Counted from the first letter of the stretch, positions 51,972 through 62,872 are shown. The stretch: DNA of 64,000 nucleotides from CADEED01 sp039931065 (GCA_039931065.1 JBDTSP010000002.1:1-64000); one strand, 5' to 3'. Translations and numbers: made by a program. The notes: generated by a model from the letters alone, not told the origin.

Positions 51972-52436
51972 TCAACTCACGCGCGCGTGGGCGCGGTGCA
52001 CGCCGGTATGCTCGGTGCGCCAGCGCCCCGCGCTGAACGCCATCAACAATTTCTTCGCGCGGCCCGGATTGACGCGTTCGAGACAATCCGCGCTGCCGAA
52101 GAAGTCGTTCTCGCCGATGAGCTGTTGCGTATGCGAGCGTTGAACGGACGCGAAGCCCATGCTCCATTCGCCAAAACTGCATCGCGCGATGGGTTCGCGA
52201 ATGATTTGCGTCACGCGATCGTGGCGCGGGTCGCGCGCGATGACTTCATAGATTTCATCCACCGCCGCCGCCTCGCCTTCCAGAATCTGGAAGAAGCTGC
52301 CTTCGATGAAGAGCAACATTCCGGTAATGCCACGCGCGAAGTTTTGGCTGCGAGCGCGCTCGAGCAGAGCCTGGATGTCGGCGTCGCCCAGCGCAACACT
52401 CGCGCGGCTCGCGTAGATGCAATGGATCAGAGTCAC
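51972..52436 (-). CDS. BLUF blue-light sensor protein
   Basis: 154 aa. The flavin-site residues fall at the canonical spacing: Tyr8, Asn32 (ARSQNFARGITG) and Gln50 (FFQILEGE), as in AppA (21, 45, 63). BLUF fold continues with DRVTQIIREPIARCSFGEWS. A helical C-terminal tail follows (DCLERVNPGRAKKLLMAFSA). Its stop codon is in frame with the EAL gene directly downstream. Light should control the EAL activity in trans if the two proteins still associate. Confidence 0.9.
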   Translation of the reverse strand: MTLIHCIYASRASVALGDADIQALLERARSQNFARGITGMLLFIEGSFFQILEGEAAAVDEIYEVIARDPRHDRVTQIIREPIARCSFGEWSMGFASVQRSHTQQLIGENDFFGSADCLERVNPGRAKKLLMAFSAGRWRTEHTGVHRAHARVS

Positions 52437-52640
52437 GACGGAATCTTGTCTTTGAAGATGCCGGCAATCATGGACCTTTGCGGCTACCGGGGAAAACGGC
52501 GCGTCGATGGAATCGTGAGGCGGGTCTTAAGAGGCCCTCGAAAGCGTGAGGGGTGCACGCTGGCAGATAGGGAATTCCCTGATCCGCAGGCCGTCTCCCA
52601 GCATGTCGCCGTGCTTGCGCGCGCACGAGCAGGCTTCAAG
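52437..52640. other. Intergenic spacer
   Basis: 204 bp between two minus-strand genes. No family match, promoter boxes or terminator recognised. Confidence 0.3.
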
Positions 52641-54674
52641 TCAAATCGAGTAGTCCGCATTCCCCTCGACAACGCTCTGCGCAAGCTTCGGCTGTTCCCC
52701 CGCTTTCCACCGCTCCACGCGGTGCCGCACGCGATAACGCAACGGCCCACCATCCGCCGACTCGCTGCGTTCAAACGGCACCGGTATACAGACGAACTCG
52801 GTCTCTAACCACTCGGCGGTCGCCGTGACCAAGCCGTACCCATGCCCACCAAGATCCACGAACTTGAGATGCGGTGCGACCGCCGGGTTGTGAAGCTTCC
52901 GCGCCTCGGCGGCATTCGTCTTTGACAGCGCCAGCGCAGCGCGCACGCCGTGCAGCAGCGTGTAGTTGATCGCAGGGATTTCGCGGTGCTCACCGGTGTA
53001 GTACAGGGCGCGCAGCACATGATCAGGCTTCACGATGCTGTCGCCGATCTCGACCAGGCCCTGCGCCGAGATGGACCCCGTGACGAATTCGACGCCCACC
53101 GGGTCGTAGGCGCGCGGCGGCAGATCCGCGGAAGTCAGGCCGGCCCAGAACGAGTGCTTGTCGCCGGCCAACACCGCGAGCCCGGTAACTCCCTTCTTGC
53201 GCAACGCGTCGTAGATCTGCCCGTGCTCTGAGTAATAGCCGCCGTTCGCCAGCGCGAAACCCGTGCCTGGCCACTTGGGCCCAAGTCCATCAGGCAGGTT
53301 GGCGAGATCCGAACGCCACGCGAGTGTGCCGAACGAATGTCCCCAGACTTTCCACGGCGCTTGGCTCGCTGTCAGCCGTTCGATGAGCCACGCGCGTTGC
53401 TTCGGCCCGAGGTAGGTCTGCATCGGCTGGTCGACGCCCGAGTTCGGAACGTCCTTACCCGCGAACCGCAGTGTCGCGGGCGGCTTGCCACCGTTCGCGG
53501 TGCGGCCGTCATCGATGATTCGCGCGGTATCCTCGTCGATGAACATCGGAAACCCATCCGGCGACACCGCGGAGCCGTCGCCGTCGGCGATCTTGTACGA
53601 GCGGTTGTCGGTGAGGATCAGCTCGACGTTGCGGCCGTAGCGGAACGCCCGGTAGATAGTGAGGCTCTCGACCGCCGCCGTGTTGTCGGCGCCGAGGCCG
53701 AAACCGTGCTCGTCGAATTCCGTGATCGGCGTGTCCTTGACCGCGGGGGCTTCGAAGCGATCCTTGTTAGCCCCGGCCCGAGCGACACGTGCCGGCTGGT
53801 ATTCCCACCACGCCTGGTTGGCCGCCACCTTCTTCGTTTGCGCGGGGCGCTGCTCGCCGCCAAACACCTGGATGCCCTGATAGCCCTGCCACGAGAACTC
53901 GTGGTTGTCCCACACCGGCACGAACGGCCATCGGGCGCGCGCGTCCTGCAGGTCGGGGTCGGTTAGATAGGCGCGGTATATCGTGCGGTAGTCCGCGAGC
54001 GTCGTGGGCAGGTGGTAGTCGCGGAACTTGTCGCCGTCCGGGTACTTGAACAACGGGCGCAGGCGGCGGCCGCGGTACTTGCCCTCCGGCATCTCGTCCG
54101 CGTAATTGATCACCTCGTAGATGAAGTCGCCGAGATGCAGCACGAAGCCGATTCGCGAGGCGCGCGGGCGGCGCTCGTCCTCGTAGATCATGCGGCGATA
54201 GGCGTTCGCGGCGCCGATCGACATGTCCTGACAGCTCACGAACGTGAAGTGGACCGGGCGTGCGTCGCCCTCGCCCGGCGCGGTGAGTGTGCGGCCGACG
54301 CGGCTGCCGCTTCCGTCGGCGTCGGTGAAGCGGTACCAGTATTCGGTCGCGGGCTTGAGCCCGGCCGCCATGAAGCGGCAGGTCCAGTCGGTGTCGGCGA
54401 CGACCTCGGCTTTTCCACGTACGACAACGTCGTGGAATGCCTGATCCTGCGCGACCTCCACCGTGAGTAGATAGGCTGCGCGCGTGTCACCGCTGGCCGG
54501 CTGGCGGCGCGTCCAGAGCAGCACGCTGTCGGAGGCGGGGTCGCCTGAGGCGACGCCCTGCGGGTACAGGTCGCGCCGCTCGCGCCAGGCGGGCGCTTTC
54601 GCGCACCCCGTTCCGAAGGCGAGCACGGCGCCGGCGGCAGCCGCAGCTTCGGCGAACTTTCGGCGGGTCAGCAT
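52641..54674 (-). CDS. phoD: PhoD-like alkaline phosphatase/phosphodiesterase
   Basis: 677 aa from the ATG at 54674. Tat signal LTRRKFAEAAAAAGAVLAFG with a following Cys (lipobox-like GTGC). PhoD family: GVASGDPASDSVLLWTRR, FTFVSCQDM, VLHLGDFIYE, PVWDNHEFSWQG, ILTDNRSYK, KVWGHSFGT, LAGDKHSFWAGL. Metal ligands Asp/Cys/His are in place. It releases phosphate from phosphodiesters in the periplasm. Regulation by a Pho box was not detected in the short upstream region. Confidence 0.92.
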   Translation of the reverse strand: MLTRRKFAEAAAAAGAVLAFGTGCAKAPAWRERRDLYPQGVASGDPASDSVLLWTRRQPASGDTRAAYLLTVEVAQDQAFHDVVVRGKAEVVADTDWTCRFMAAGLKPATEYWYRFTDADGSGSRVGRTLTAPGEGDARPVHFTFVSCQDMSIGAANAYRRMIYEDERRPRASRIGFVLHLGDFIYEVINYADEMPEGKYRGRRLRPLFKYPDGDKFRDYHLPTTLADYRTIYRAYLTDPDLQDARARWPFVPVWDNHEFSWQGYQGIQVFGGEQRPAQTKKVAANQAWWEYQPARVARAGANKDRFEAPAVKDTPITEFDEHGFGLGADNTAAVESLTIYRAFRYGRNVELILTDNRSYKIADGDGSAVSPDGFPMFIDEDTARIIDDGRTANGGKPPATLRFAGKDVPNSGVDQPMQTYLGPKQRAWLIERLTASQAPWKVWGHSFGTLAWRSDLANLPDGLGPKWPGTGFALANGGYYSEHGQIYDALRKKGVTGLAVLAGDKHSFWAGLTSADLPPRAYDPVGVEFVTGSISAQGLVEIGDSIVKPDHVLRALYYTGEHREIPAINYTLLHGVRAALALSKTNAAEARKLHNPAVAPHLKFVDLGGHGYGLVTATAEWLETEFVCIPVPFERSESADGGPLRYRVRHRVERWKAGEQPKLAQSVVEGNADYSI

Positions 54675-54805
54675 CGGCGCATGATGCGCCGACCGCCGTG
54701 CCGCGCAAGACGGCTCATCGCACGGCTGGGCGAATTCGCCCAACCAGGTACCACACCTTCTTCTATGCTTCCGCACAGAAATTTCCGCCTTTGAGGAACC
54801 TGACC

Positions 54806-56896
54806 ATGTCCGACACAAGCCGTTGCCTCATTTCCGTTTCGGTGACCGCCCTGTTGGTGGCGCTGACTGGATGCCAACGTACTGAAGAGAAGAAGGTCGC
54901 CCCGCCTGCGGCCTGGACGCTGGATGAGAGCAAGCTGCAGCAGCCGATCCGCTTTGCCGCCACGGATCTGGATGCATCGCAGAACGCCTGCAAGGATCTT
55001 TCAGCCTATGCAAATGGCAAGTGGCTGGCTGCCAACGAGATTCCGGCGGACGAACCAGGCTGGGGTGCTTTCCTGGTTCTGCAAAACCGCTCGCTGGGGG
55101 TGCGTCAGCAACTGGCCGAGCGCATCGCAGCCGTTCCCGATGCCACCGGCATCGACAAGATCATCGGTGATTTCTGGGCGACGGGCATGGACGACAAGAA
55201 GCTCAACGAGCTGGGGCTGGCGCCGCTCAAGGATCGCCTTGCCGCCATCGATGCGCTCACCGATGGGCCTTCCGTTGCCGAGCACTTGCGGACGATTTCC
55301 GCGATCGGCGAGAACCCGTTGTTCGACTTCGGGCCGCAGGCGGATTTCAAGGATTCCACGCTGAACATCGCGTCGGCATTCCAGGGTGGCCTTGGCCTGC
55401 CCGACTCCACGTATTACTCGCTGGCGGACAAGAAGCCGATACGGGATGCCTACGAGAAGCACATCGCGAAGATGTTCGAGCTTGCGGGCGTGGCTCCCGC
55501 CGAGGCCGCAAAGCAGGCCGCTTCCGTGCTGGCTTTCGAAACACGGCTGGCGAAAGCGTCGAAGTCCAGCGAACAGATGTCGCGCGACGTGGAACTGTAC
55601 TACCACCCGGTGAAGATGGCCGAAGCGGACAAGTTGTCGCCTAACTTCCCGTGGACGAAGTTCTTCGAGTCGCAGAAGGTTGCGACCCCCGAGTGGTTCT
55701 CTCTCGGCATTCCCGCCTTCCACAGCGAAGTGAGCAAGATGCTCGAGGATGTGCCCGTGGCGCACTGGCAGAGCTGGCTGCGCTTCAAGCTGCTGGACGA
55801 TGCATCACCCTATCTCAGCGACGCTTTCATCAGCGAGCACTTCGTTTTCTACGGCAAGACACTGCTGGGCCAGAAGGAACAGCGCGCGCGCTGGAAGCGT
55901 GTTCTGGGCGTCATCGAGGGTTCCGCCGGCGAGACCATGGGCCAGCGTTATGTGGAGGTGGCGTTTCCGGCCACTTCGAAGGCGCAGATGCAGACGCTCG
56001 TCACCAACCTGCGCGACGCATTGAAGGCGCGCATCGAGAACCTGACCTGGATGAGCGACGCCACGAAGAAGAAGGCGCTGGATAAATGGGCCGCGTTCAA
56101 CACCAAGATCGGTTATCCCGACAAATGGCGCGACTGGACGGGGCTAGCTACCAGCCGCGACAGCTTCTACGGCAACGTTGCCGCCGCGAATGCCTTCAAC
56201 TACCGCTGGGAGCTCGACAAGATCGGCAAGCCGGTGGACAAGACCGAATGGGGCATGACACCGCAGACCATCAATGCCTACTACGATCCGCAGCGCAATG
56301 AGATCGTGTTCCCGGCAGCCATCCTGCAGCCGCCGTTCTTCGATCCGAACGCCGACGAAGCGATGAACTACGGCGCCATCGGCGCGGTCATCGGCCACGA
56401 GCTCACGCACGGCTATGACGATCAGGGCGCGCGCTTCGGCCCCTCGGGCAATTTCGAGCAGTGGTGGACGAAGGAAGATGCCGCCAAGTTCAAGGCGCTG
56501 ACCGGCAAACTGGTGGCGCAGTACAACGGCTACACCGCGGCGGCGGGCTTGACCGAGAAGGTCAATGGCAATCTGACGCTGGGTGAAAACATCGCTGACC
56601 TTGGAGGGTTGAACATTGCCTACGATGCGTTCCAGAAGGCGGTTGCCGGCAAACCCGATCCGATGACCGACGGCATGACCCGCGATCAGCGGTTCTTCCT
56701 GGGCTTCGCTTCGGCCTGGCGCGAGAAATACACGCCGGAGTTGACCAAACTGATCATCGCCTCCGATCCGCATTCGCCCGATGGCGTGCGCGCCAATGGC
56801 ACACCTTCCAATGTCGACGCGTTCGCCAAGGCATTCGGTTGCAAGGAAGGGGATGGCATGGTCAACAGCGGGGATAAGAAGGTCGTGATCTGGTAG
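54806..56896 (+). CDS. M13-family (neprilysin-like) metallopeptidase lipoprotein
   Basis: 696 aa from the ATG at 54806 with GAGGA 8 bp upstream. Signal peptide with lipobox L-T-G-C (Cys23). M13 peptidase: NACKDLSAYANGKWLAANEI near the N-terminus, zinc site VIGHELTHGYDDQGARF (about residue 530) and ENIADLGGLNIAYDAF (third ligand, about 594), SDPHSPDGVRANGTPSNVDAFA near the end. The classical C-terminal CxxW is here KVVIW. Active residues complete. It degrades peptides in the periplasm or at the outer membrane. Confidence 0.93.
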   Translation: MSDTSRCLISVSVTALLVALTGCQRTEEKKVAPPAAWTLDESKLQQPIRFAATDLDASQNACKDLSAYANGKWLAANEIPADEPGWGAFLVLQNRSLGVRQQLAERIAAVPDATGIDKIIGDFWATGMDDKKLNELGLAPLKDRLAAIDALTDGPSVAEHLRTISAIGENPLFDFGPQADFKDSTLNIASAFQGGLGLPDSTYYSLADKKPIRDAYEKHIAKMFELAGVAPAEAAKQAASVLAFETRLAKASKSSEQMSRDVELYYHPVKMAEADKLSPNFPWTKFFESQKVATPEWFSLGIPAFHSEVSKMLEDVPVAHWQSWLRFKLLDDASPYLSDAFISEHFVFYGKTLLGQKEQRARWKRVLGVIEGSAGETMGQRYVEVAFPATSKAQMQTLVTNLRDALKARIENLTWMSDATKKKALDKWAAFNTKIGYPDKWRDWTGLATSRDSFYGNVAAANAFNYRWELDKIGKPVDKTEWGMTPQTINAYYDPQRNEIVFPAAILQPPFFDPNADEAMNYGAIGAVIGHELTHGYDDQGARFGPSGNFEQWWTKEDAAKFKALTGKLVAQYNGYTAAAGLTEKVNGNLTLGENIADLGGLNIAYDAFQKAVAGKPDPMTDGMTRDQRFFLGFASAWREKYTPELTKLIIASDPHSPDGVRANGTPSNVDAFAKAFGCKEGDGMVNSGDKKVVIW

Positions 56897-56940
56897 CAGC
56901 ACGACCTGCCCTCATCGATCAGAAATTCGCGTCCGGAATG

Positions 56941-56979
56941 AAAAACCCTCCCCCGGTTTCACGACGGGGGGATTTTCTT
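56941..56979 (+). terminator. Intrinsic terminator of the M13 peptidase gene
   Basis: AAAAACCCT then stem CCCCCG (56950-56955), loop, CGGGGG (56965-56970) and TTTT (56973-56976). It is followed by CTTCTCTAGCT, as is the terminator at 60851. Confidence 0.75.
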
Positions 56980-57081
56980 CTCTAGCTCCTTGGAAATCCA
57001 TGGCGCCCATGGCGGCATGGTGATCCCCGGCTACCGGAAATTCCGCTCTACCAAGCAGGACACTGACTGGGAGAGCGAAAC

Positions 57082-59349
57082 ATGATTTCTGATCCGAAGG
57101 TTGCTGGCACCGTGGTGGCGTCCTGCCACATCGACTTGCCGCAGAACGACGTCATCGAGTCGATCGATTTCGAGCGATTCTTTTTCCTTAACCTGAACTT
57201 CGGGGACGTGGGTGGCCCGGCGACGTTGCCCATGGGCACGCATGTCAATCGCCTCTACAACACCGTGCCGTTCTCCGGCGACCAGGAAGACTGGACGGAC
57301 CTCAAGTCCCGCGTCTACGAGAAGCGGATCCAGCCGATGGAGACGCGCGCGGCGGAGCGCGGCATGGCTGCGGCCCCGCAAGCGCTCGAGAACGCTGTGA
57401 ACGTGGATCTCGCGCCGATGCAGCTCGCGCTCTACTTGCCGTTCCGCCAGCAGTGGTTGCTGCGCGGCTACAACCAGGGCCGCCTCGTGAACTCCTTCAC
57501 TCTCGCGCCTCAGGAAGAACAGACCATCGAAGTGTTCAAGTGGGATCGCCTGACGAGCAGCATGGAATCCAGCACTTCTTTCGATTCCGAGGACTCCAAC
57601 GAAAGCTCGAGCACGCGCCGCGATACGCGTGACGTGGCGCGCGACGTCGCGCGCCAGACCGGTTTCGAGACGAACTCTTCCGGCAAGGTGGGATTCAAAG
57701 TGGGCGTCGTGAACGCGGACTTGTCCGCGGGCTTCAACGCACGCACCGGGATCAACGACGCCGAGAAGGAAACGCGCGGCGCCATCACGGAGGCGACCAC
57801 GCGCTCCGCGAGTCGCGTGCGCACCAGCCGTACGCTGAAGGTGGTGGAGAGCCGCGAGCAGGGCCAGGAATCCCGCACCACGCGCAAGCTGCGCAACCCG
57901 AACAACTGCCACACGCTGACCGTGGCCTTTTCCGAGATCCTCGCGAACTACGAGGTGAGCACGTTCGTACGCGCGGACCAGGCGCGACTCGTCGTGCTGG
58001 TGAACTCGGCCTCGCTGCAGGCGATCGATCACTTCACGCAGGCGAGTATCCGTGAGCACGAGACGCCGCTGCGCCTCGCACTGATGGATCGCGCCCTCGC
58101 GGATGGCTTCGACGCCGCGCGCTTTCTCGACGCGCGCGAACGCGCCTGCCGCGTGCTGTGCGAAGGTTGCGATTGCGACCCCGCTGCCGGCGGCGGACAG
58201 GACAGCACGCTGCTCAACAATGTGCGTTCGGCGGCGGCAACACTCGCAACGACGCTCTCCACCATCAACAACACGCCAATCCTGTTCCCGCTGAGCGTCC
58301 CGGCCCTGCCCACGCCGGCGCAGCCGCCGGTCGACGACGTGCGCCGATATGCATTCAGGAAGGCGCTGCAATATTACGCGCCCGGCCTGCTCGGCGGACT
58401 CAACGCCATCGGACTCTCCGCCACCTCGGGCAGCAACACCGTGGCGCAGTTCGAGAGCATCAATCGCATCGTGAGCGCGATCGCCGATGACATCTATCCG
58501 AAGCTCACCAACGATGGCGCCGTGCGCGACGCCGTGCGCAACGAGATGTACGGCGCCATCCTCACGATGATGATCCCCGAGCCGATTTCCGCGGCCATCA
58601 CCCTGGGCGTTTTGTGGGCGCGCATCAGCGGACTACCTACCTTCGATGACCGCGGACTCATCGCCACGATTGGCGCGTTCCGCAGCGCGTTCGCCGCCTG
58701 GAAAGCCTTCCTCGCCGAAGAGGCGGAGAAGGACGAGAAGGTGGCAGCGATCCGGCGCATCGAGAAGCAGGAGCGCGAGCTGCGCGTGCTCGAAGCTTTT
58801 CCACTGCGCGCGACCGCGGAAGCCGAAGAACGGCTCGAAGCGTTGCTCGCGCATCTCAACGATCCGCGCAACCGAGATCACTACCGCTTCGCGGTGTGGA
58901 ACGAGCGCTCGGGTGCCACGGATTCGACGCTTATGCAGCTGGCGTTGGCGGGATTGATCGAACCCAACCCGGTGGGGCTGGTGGGTGACCTGCTCGCAGT
59001 GCCGCTCAAGATGGCGCGCGGTTCGAAGTTCGAAAAGTTCTTCAACGACTCGCTTCAGGACCTGCTCAAGGATCCGCCGCGCGATACGCAGGATCATATC
59101 CTGCCAACACCTGCGCTGTACGCCGAAGCGATTGTTGGCAACTGCTGCGCCTGCGAGGACTCGCTCGAGCGCAATACTCAGCTCGATCTCGATCGCAAGG
59201 ATCTCGAGAACCAGATCCGCGAGCTCGAAGCGCGCCGGCTCAAGGCCCGGCTCGACGCGGCGACCCCGCTGCTCGATCGCGACGGCATCGCGCCACCGGC
59301 GATCAAGGTCGAAGTCGCGAACGCGGCGACGACCACGCCGGGAGCGTGA
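57082..59349 (+). CDS. 755-aa protein of unknown function
   Basis: No signal peptide; GGGAGAG precedes the ATG. Visible parts: N-terminal beta-like region (1-120) with LPFRQQWLLRGYNQGRLVNS and FTLAPQEEQTIEVFKWDR; a Ser/Thr/Glu-rich low-complexity segment (about 155-180, SSMESSTSFDSEDSNESSST); an Arg/Thr/Glu-rich helical region; NPNNCHTLTVAFSEILANYE; cysteine clusters CRVLCEGCDCDP (about 355) and GNCCACEDS (about 692); hydrophobic stretches near 490-510; and a C-terminal coiled coil (LDLDRKDLENQIRELEARRL). Cytoplasmic or exported without a signal. No family recognised. Operon with the OmpA-domain gene 1 bp downstream. Confidence 0.6.
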   Translation: MISDPKVAGTVVASCHIDLPQNDVIESIDFERFFFLNLNFGDVGGPATLPMGTHVNRLYNTVPFSGDQEDWTDLKSRVYEKRIQPMETRAAERGMAAAPQALENAVNVDLAPMQLALYLPFRQQWLLRGYNQGRLVNSFTLAPQEEQTIEVFKWDRLTSSMESSTSFDSEDSNESSSTRRDTRDVARDVARQTGFETNSSGKVGFKVGVVNADLSAGFNARTGINDAEKETRGAITEATTRSASRVRTSRTLKVVESREQGQESRTTRKLRNPNNCHTLTVAFSEILANYEVSTFVRADQARLVVLVNSASLQAIDHFTQASIREHETPLRLALMDRALADGFDAARFLDARERACRVLCEGCDCDPAAGGGQDSTLLNNVRSAAATLATTLSTINNTPILFPLSVPALPTPAQPPVDDVRRYAFRKALQYYAPGLLGGLNAIGLSATSGSNTVAQFESINRIVSAIADDIYPKLTNDGAVRDAVRNEMYGAILTMMIPEPISAAITLGVLWARISGLPTFDDRGLIATIGAFRSAFAAWKAFLAEEAEKDEKVAAIRRIEKQERELRVLEAFPLRATAEAEERLEALLAHLNDPRNRDHYRFAVWNERSGATDSTLMQLALAGLIEPNPVGLVGDLLAVPLKMARGSKFEKFFNDSLQDLLKDPPRDTQDHILPTPALYAEAIVGNCCACEDSLERNTQLDLDRKDLENQIRELEARRLKARLDAATPLLDRDGIAPPAIKVEVANAATTTPGA

Positions 59350-59350
59350 G

Positions 59351-60784
59351 ATGGCCGTCCCGCTACGCGAGGAACGGGAGTGGGCTCGGAAATATCCCGT
59401 GCCCAACTCCGACCCGCAGGACATCGTCCTGACGTTGTGGAACTACCCGGTGGCGAAGACGGATCTCACGCCCGAGCATCGCGCGGCTCTCATGAAATTC
59501 CTGGCCGGCGATTTTCTGGAAGTGAAGCTCTCTCGCCGGACGGAGACGATTCTCTACGTCACCGGTCACGCCAGCGACAGCGGCGAAGCCGGCGCCAATG
59601 AGAACTTGGCGCGTGATCGCGCACAGAAGGTGGCGCGGTTCCTGATTGGTGAAGGATTTCCTGCCTCGCAGCTCAACCTGGATTCGAGAGGCTCATCGGA
59701 GCCGATCGATTCCGGTTCGTACGGTTACGCGGCCGCGCGCAATCGACGTGTGGAGGTGTTGCGCTTCGATCCGCCTGACGAAGGGATCCTGCCGCCGATC
59801 GGCACTGACCCACCACCAACACCGGATCCCGATCCGGAGCCGGGTTTCAAGATTCCGAAGGCGCTGGTTCCATCCAGCGCGACGATCGACATTCCGATCG
59901 AGTTCGACCTGCCGCCGCTGCGTTACCCGGACGTCATCATCGGCGGAAAGATCGGTGGCGTGCTCAAGCTCAAAGTGGACGACAAGGGTGGCGGCTGGGG
60001 CGGCGGTGCCGTGATCAAGGACGGCAAACTGACGGCGAAGTTCGAAAAGAAGCTCACCGATGAGCTCAAGGGCAAGATCAGTTTCGAGCCCAAGTCCAGC
60101 GAGAAAGCGGCGGTGCTCAAGGTTGGCGGCGAATTCAAGATGTTCGGCAACCTCGACACCACGGTCGGGCTGCAGAGCAAGCTACCGACATTCGTCTATT
60201 GCGAGTTCACGTTCGAGGCCGCGCGGCTGCCCGACATCGAGCTCGGCGACGTGCACGTCTCGATGACACTGAAGCCCACGCTCAAGCTTGAGATCGGTCC
60301 CGGTCCCGCACTGGTGGCCCGCGCCGCACCCTATGCCGCCGCCGCCGGGACGACTGTGGCCGTCGTTCTCGGCTCCGTACTCTTCTCGGCGCTGCTGATC
60401 GCAGGCATGGCCAAGGTGGTCGACAACGCCAAACAGGAAAGTCTCGCGACCACCCGGCTGCTGGCAAAGCGTACCGGCGTCGCGGCGCGCGTCGCGTGGG
60501 AAGTCAGCGCGGGCGCCAACGCCGGCCGCGGCGAAGTCGAATTCGGAAATGAGCGCGGCCAATGGCTCAACACGCTCGACGCCATGGGGCCGTCGTTCGA
60601 TGCAGGCGCAAAGTCCGTGGACGCGCTGCTGCGCAAGGGACCGCGCGACGAGCTGCGCGCGGCCTGGACCACGAAATACGGCGCGGGATCAACACAGTTC
60701 GAGGATGTGAAGAACAAGATTCTCGAGAATATGGGTCCATATCAGAAGGGCGACGAAACGGAAGATCCCGCCTCGCGCTTATAG
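59351..60784 (+). CDS. OmpA-domain protein with C-terminal membrane helix
   Basis: 477 aa from the ATG at 59351, which follows the previous stop by one base. An OmpA-like peptidoglycan-binding domain lies at about 25-135 (ILYVTGHASDSGEAGANENL, ARDRAQKVARFLIGEGFPAS, LDSRGSSEPI, AARNRRVEVLRFD), yet there is no signal peptide. A Pro/Asp linker (PPTPDPDPEPG) leads to a beta-rich middle (VIIGGKIGGVLKLKVDDKGG). One transmembrane helix lies near 318-345 (AAAAGTTVAVVLGSVLFSAL), then a helical tail. The topology is unusual for an OmpA-domain protein. Function unknown. Confidence 0.7.
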   Translation: MAVPLREEREWARKYPVPNSDPQDIVLTLWNYPVAKTDLTPEHRAALMKFLAGDFLEVKLSRRTETILYVTGHASDSGEAGANENLARDRAQKVARFLIGEGFPASQLNLDSRGSSEPIDSGSYGYAAARNRRVEVLRFDPPDEGILPPIGTDPPPTPDPDPEPGFKIPKALVPSSATIDIPIEFDLPPLRYPDVIIGGKIGGVLKLKVDDKGGGWGGGAVIKDGKLTAKFEKKLTDELKGKISFEPKSSEKAAVLKVGGEFKMFGNLDTTVGLQSKLPTFVYCEFTFEAARLPDIELGDVHVSMTLKPTLKLEIGPGPALVARAAPYAAAAGTTVAVVLGSVLFSALLIAGMAKVVDNAKQESLATTRLLAKRTGVAARVAWEVSAGANAGRGEVEFGNERGQWLNTLDAMGPSFDAGAKSVDALLRKGPRDELRAAWTTKYGAGSTQFEDVKNKILENMGPYQKGDETEDPASRL

Positions 60785-60840
60785 TGGCGCGGTGCAGTAA
60801 CACGGGGTTTGCACGCCGACGAGGCGCGAGCGAAGTCGCC

Positions 60841-60880
60841 AAACAAAAAACCCCCGGCAGTTTCCCGCCGGGGGCTTTCT
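60841..60880. terminator. Bidirectional terminator between convergent operons
   Basis: Stem CCCCCGGC (60851-60858) / GCCGGGGG (60867-60874), with A-rich AACAAAAAA on the left and CTTTCTATCTT on the right. It can end both the plus-strand unknown operon and the minus-strand groESL transcript (T-run from the A-tract). CTTCTCTAGCT follows, as at 56977. Confidence 0.8.
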
Positions 60881-60932
60881 ATCTTCTCTAGCTAGACGCT
60901 GAGCGTCTGGACGTAACGAGCGTTGCCGCTCC

Positions 60933-62576
<1,644 letters not shown>

Positions 62577-62578
62577 GA

Positions 62579-62872
62579 TTATTTGCCCTCGATGACGGCC
62601 ATGACGTCTTCTTCACGCATGACCACGAGATCATCTCCATCCACCTTCACTTCGGTGCCGGAGTACTTGCCGAACAGGATCTTGTCGCCGACCTTTACGT
62701 CGAGCGGGCGGACGTTGCCGTCCTCGAGGATCTTGCCCTTGCCTACCGCTACGACCTTGCCCTGCACGGGCTTCTCGGCGGCCGAGTCCGGGATCACGAT
62801 GCCGCCTGCCGAGACGCGCTCTTCTTCGAGACGCTTCACGATCACGCGGTCATGAAGGGGACGAATCTTCAT
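62579..62872 (-). CDS. groES: Co-chaperonin GroES (10 kDa)
   Basis: 97 aa. MKIRPLHDRVIVKRLEEERV, mobile loop SAGGIVIPDSAAEKPVQGKV, VAVGKGKILEDG, VKVGDKILFGKYSGTEVK. Ribosome-binding site AAGGAG is ideal. It caps GroEL. First gene of the operon. Confidence 0.98.
   Translation of the reverse strand: MKIRPLHDRVIVKRLEEERVSAGGIVIPDSAAEKPVQGKVVAVGKGKILEDGNVRPLDVKVGDKILFGKYSGTEVKVDGDDLVVMREEDVMAVIEGK

Noticed and set aside
57082..60784. Reading the unknown locus as part of a type VI or extracellular contractile injection system
   Set aside because: No sheath, tube, baseplate or ATPase genes are in the window; the OmpA domain alone is not enough.
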